Of a DNA stretch of 64,000 nucleotides, positions 61,869 to 64,000 are shown one piece after another. Position 1 is the first letter of the stretch; every line of letters begins with the position of its first letter. The notes beneath the pieces are model-generated. The model made no database searches. It was given only the letters and a program-made list of their open reading frames with translations, and was not told where the DNA came from. Source of the stretch: Lepus europaeus. Taxonomy: Eukaryota > Chordata > Mammalia > Lagomorpha > Leporidae. Position numbers and translations under genes: made by a program. Location of the stretch: positions 45,478,002 to 45,542,001 of the forward strand of contig NC_084831.1 of assembly GCF_033115175.1 (NCBI RefSeq), written 5' to 3'.

Positions 61869-61979
61869 CTATATTCTTTAGGGGTAGAGTTCTTAGTCTC
61901 TGTGTTTATTTTATAATACATCTTAGTTTGACCTATCTGTATTTTCAAGTGCTTATAACCACACGTGTGGCTACTATGT

Positions 61980-62180
61980 TCAATAGTGGAGATCTGTAGG
62001 TACTGATGTGGAAACATCACTGGGATATATTTTTAAATGAAAAAGAAAAGGAAGTTGCAGTACCACATGTATAATATGAACCATTTATGCAAGGAAAATG
62101 CTGTTTCCATAGTGGGGAAAAAGGAAAAGATATGTACAGATACATGCCCAATTTAGAGAGAGGTTTTAGAAGAGAAAGGT
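61980..62180. mobile_element. Old L1-like fragment
   Basis: AGGAAGTTGCAGTACCACATG and ATGAACCATTTATGCAAGG resemble the same old LINE pattern seen at 60560-60815. Confidence 0.45.
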
Positions 62181-62191
62181 GTTATTGTGGT

Positions 62192-62240
62192 GTTTTTTTT
62201 TTTTTGTTGTTGTTTGTTTGTTTGTTTTTGGGGGGGGGAG
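62192..62240. repeat. Low-complexity T/G tract
   Basis: T run, then TTGTTGTTG, (TTTG)n and a run of G. It is a simple-sequence tract without a SINE body. Confidence 0.9.
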
Positions 62241-62254
62241 TCATTATTCTCTCC

Positions 62255-62540
62255 TAATCTAAACGTTTTGTGATACTTTAGACTTACAAAAGGTGGAGTT
62301 CCTGTATACCCCACATCTGGTATCCACTATTACTAACATCACACCTTAAAGTAGCCATTTGTCAAAAGTAAAACCCCACTCTTGATGTATTCCTGTTAGC
62401 CAGGTTTCAGCAGTGTTCCCACTAATGCCCTGCTCCCGTTCAGGACTTGGCTGGCCTTGGCCGTCATGTCTCTCTGATCTCCTGCTCCATGACCATGTCT
62501 CACTCTTTCCTCCCATGGCCACAAGTACTAGGTAGATGTG
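62255..62540. mobile_element. L1M-type 3' end fragment
   Basis: CTTACAAAAGGTGGAGTTCC, TATACCCCACATCTGGTATC, CCACTATTACTAACATC, TAAAGTAGCCATTTGTC and CGTCATGTCTCTCTGATCTC follow the old mammalian L1 3' consensus in order. Confidence 0.65.
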
Positions 62541-63605
62541 CCCTAAACTTGAGCTTGAGGATTTCCCTATGACTAAATTGGGATTATGGGTTCTGGGGAA
62601 GGGTACAGTGGAGGTGAGGCACCCTTCTCCTCACGTCATACCGGGTATGTGGGCACACAGTAACCACCTGACCTAATCAGCGGCAATGCTTGGTCAAGGT
62701 GGTGCTTACAGGCACGTTTCCATGGTGAGTTACTGTCCACGATCGGTGCTTGATTCCTTGGAAGGAAGTCTAAATCCAGACTGCACAAGGGCTGGGCGGG
62801 CTGGGGCCCACCACGGCTCCCCTCCTGCAGGGTAGAGCTAGGACCTCCTTCTCTCCGGAGGATTTGCCTCCTCTCCCTCACTTAGTTAGATAATTGATGT
62901 CCATATGAACTCATTGCTGCATTTTATACACTGGGTTATAATGCGATCTGATTCTTGTCTTCACGGGGAAGACAATTCATGTACTGCTTATTTTTTAATC
63001 GGGAAAATATACAGATAACAGTGGCAGGTGAGAAACAGGTCCTGACAGGTCCTGTGATTGGTAAGATTTCTGCCTCTGTACCTCTCTGTGGCTGGCTGTG
63101 AGTAGGGTGGTAGTCGGCTTCCTGCTCTTAGACGAGCGGCCTTAGAGGAGCTACTTCCCCTCTCCCCGTGTGAGTTCCCCCTCCAAGTAAGGGGATGTTT
63201 CTTGAACGGCCTCAGAGGTGAAGAAGGGGATGAATGTTTGTTGTTTATAAGAGTCCAGGTATTTTGTTGCCTATTATTAGACCTTCAGTCCTTAATGGTT
63301 ATCTTCTTTTATTTATGTTGGAAAATGAGCTCAGAGCTAATAGCCCTTGAGAACATCTCATAAACATGATCAATATTTATATTCCCTATCCCAGCCCCAA
63401 AGAGTTCTCCTTCCCTGCGCTCTCGCCCCTCTAAGTGGGAGCTAGTTTTCCTCTTCCTCAGCTTGATCTTCATGGCTGAAGTCTAGCCTGAGGCCTGGCG
63501 CTCAAGAGCTCGCCAGCCAAGTACCTGCCGGCTTGTTTGGCCTCCCCCTTGTGCCTCTCACCCGCTGATGCCACAGACACACTGCTGCCCTTCACAGCCT
63601 GGTGT
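62541..63605. other. Downstream stretch without recognised elements
   Basis: About 1.06 kb of single-copy-looking sequence. GC-richer parts at 62760-62830 and 63100-63190 show no gene or repeat pattern. Confidence 0.4.
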
Positions 63606-63609
63606 GAGC

Positions 63610-63690
63610 TGAATTGGGCCCTCCCCAAATTCACACACTGAAGTCCTAACCCCCAGTACCAGGGCATGAGGCCCTGTTTGAAGGTAGTGT
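63610..63690. mobile_element. Old interspersed repeat fragment, family not assigned
   Basis: GCTGAATTGGGCCCTCCCC, AAATTCACACACTGAAGTCC and AACCCCCAGTACCAGGGC begin a well-known old mammalian repeat pattern that is cut short by the next SINE. Confidence 0.5.
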
Positions 63691-63691
63691 G

Positions 63692-63999
63692 TTTTTTTAT
63701 TTTTAAAGATTTAATTTTATTTATTTGAAAGTCAGAGTTACACAGAGAAGGAGAGGCAGAGAGAGATTGCCCGCAATGGCCGGAGCTGTTCTGATCTGAA
63801 GCCAGGAGCCAGGAGCTTCTTCCGGGTCTCCCACATGGGTGCAGGGACCCAAGGACTTGGGCCATCTTCTACTGCTTTCCCAGGCTGTAGCAGAGAGCTG
63901 GATTGGAAGTGGAGCAGCTTGGTCTCGAACCGGCGCCCATATGGGATGCCAGCGCTTCAGGCCAGGGCGTTAACCCTCAGTGCCACAGCACTGGCCCCT
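63692..63999 (-). mobile_element. CSINE2-type SINE
   Basis: From TTTTTTATTTTTAAAGATTT to CAGTGCCACAGCACTGGCCCC at the window's end. The piece between GAGAGATTGCCC and the usual CTGGTTCACTCCCC is missing. Confidence 0.86.
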
Positions 64000-64000
64000 G

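Noticed and set aside
1..64000. CRISPR-like regular repeat arrays or a prokaryotic-type defence system
   Set aside because: Repeats here are dispersed SINEs and microsatellites with no uniform spacer structure, and the genes are vertebrate with introns.
51574..64000. Exons of the next gene (CDCP2 lies beyond TCEANC2 in human, as I recall)
   Set aside because: No CUB-domain-like sequence with splice sites was found on either strand; the gene probably starts beyond the window.

Overview
This is nuclear DNA from a lagomorph, most probably the European rabbit. The evidence is about 65 copies of the lagomorph tRNA-derived C-repeat SINE, old and young, together with two clearly mammalian genes. 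Hare cannot be excluded from sequence alone. The SINE copies differ in age: the youngest, GC-rich CSINE3-type copies still have near-perfect target-site duplications, while the oldest are badly decayed.

Layout. Positions 1 to about 1300 form a CpG island with a head-to-head promoter. On the minus strand it drives TMEM59, of which only the first coding exon (321-509) and the start of intron 1 are in the window. On the plus strand it drives TCEANC2, a small TFIIS-like protein, whose whole coding region is present as four coding exons (1591-1692, 18878-19019, 44376-44569, 51385-51573). Splicing these gives an uninterrupted 208-codon frame with consensus GT/AG junctions. The 3' UTR runs to a poly(A) signal at 52383. 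The same head-to-head pair sits at human 1p32.3, as I recall it.

The three TCEANC2 introns (about 17.2, 25.4 and 6.8 kb) and the 11.6 kb after the gene are mostly transposable-element sediment. It consists of ancient L2 and MIR, old L1M-type 3' ends and layers of C-repeat SINEs, several nested inside each other. Intron 4 also carries a decayed tRNA-Ile(AAT)-like pseudogene (47775-47849) in a SINE-poor, AT-rich block of about 5 kb. No further protein-coding gene is seen downstream of TCEANC2.

TMEM59 (a Golgi/endosomal membrane glycoprotein linked to autophagy) and TCEANC2 (a presumed RNA polymerase II elongation-factor relative) have no known shared pathway; what links them is the promoter. 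I found no CRISPR array, operon or unknown multi-gene system. The best leads are the regulatory architecture of the shared promoter, a (CT)-rich splice acceptor, a conserved-looking AT-rich block at the end of the TCEANC2 3' UTR, an intronic inverted SINE pair, and the tRNA-like fossil. Repeat boundaries were read by eye and may be off by some tens of bases.
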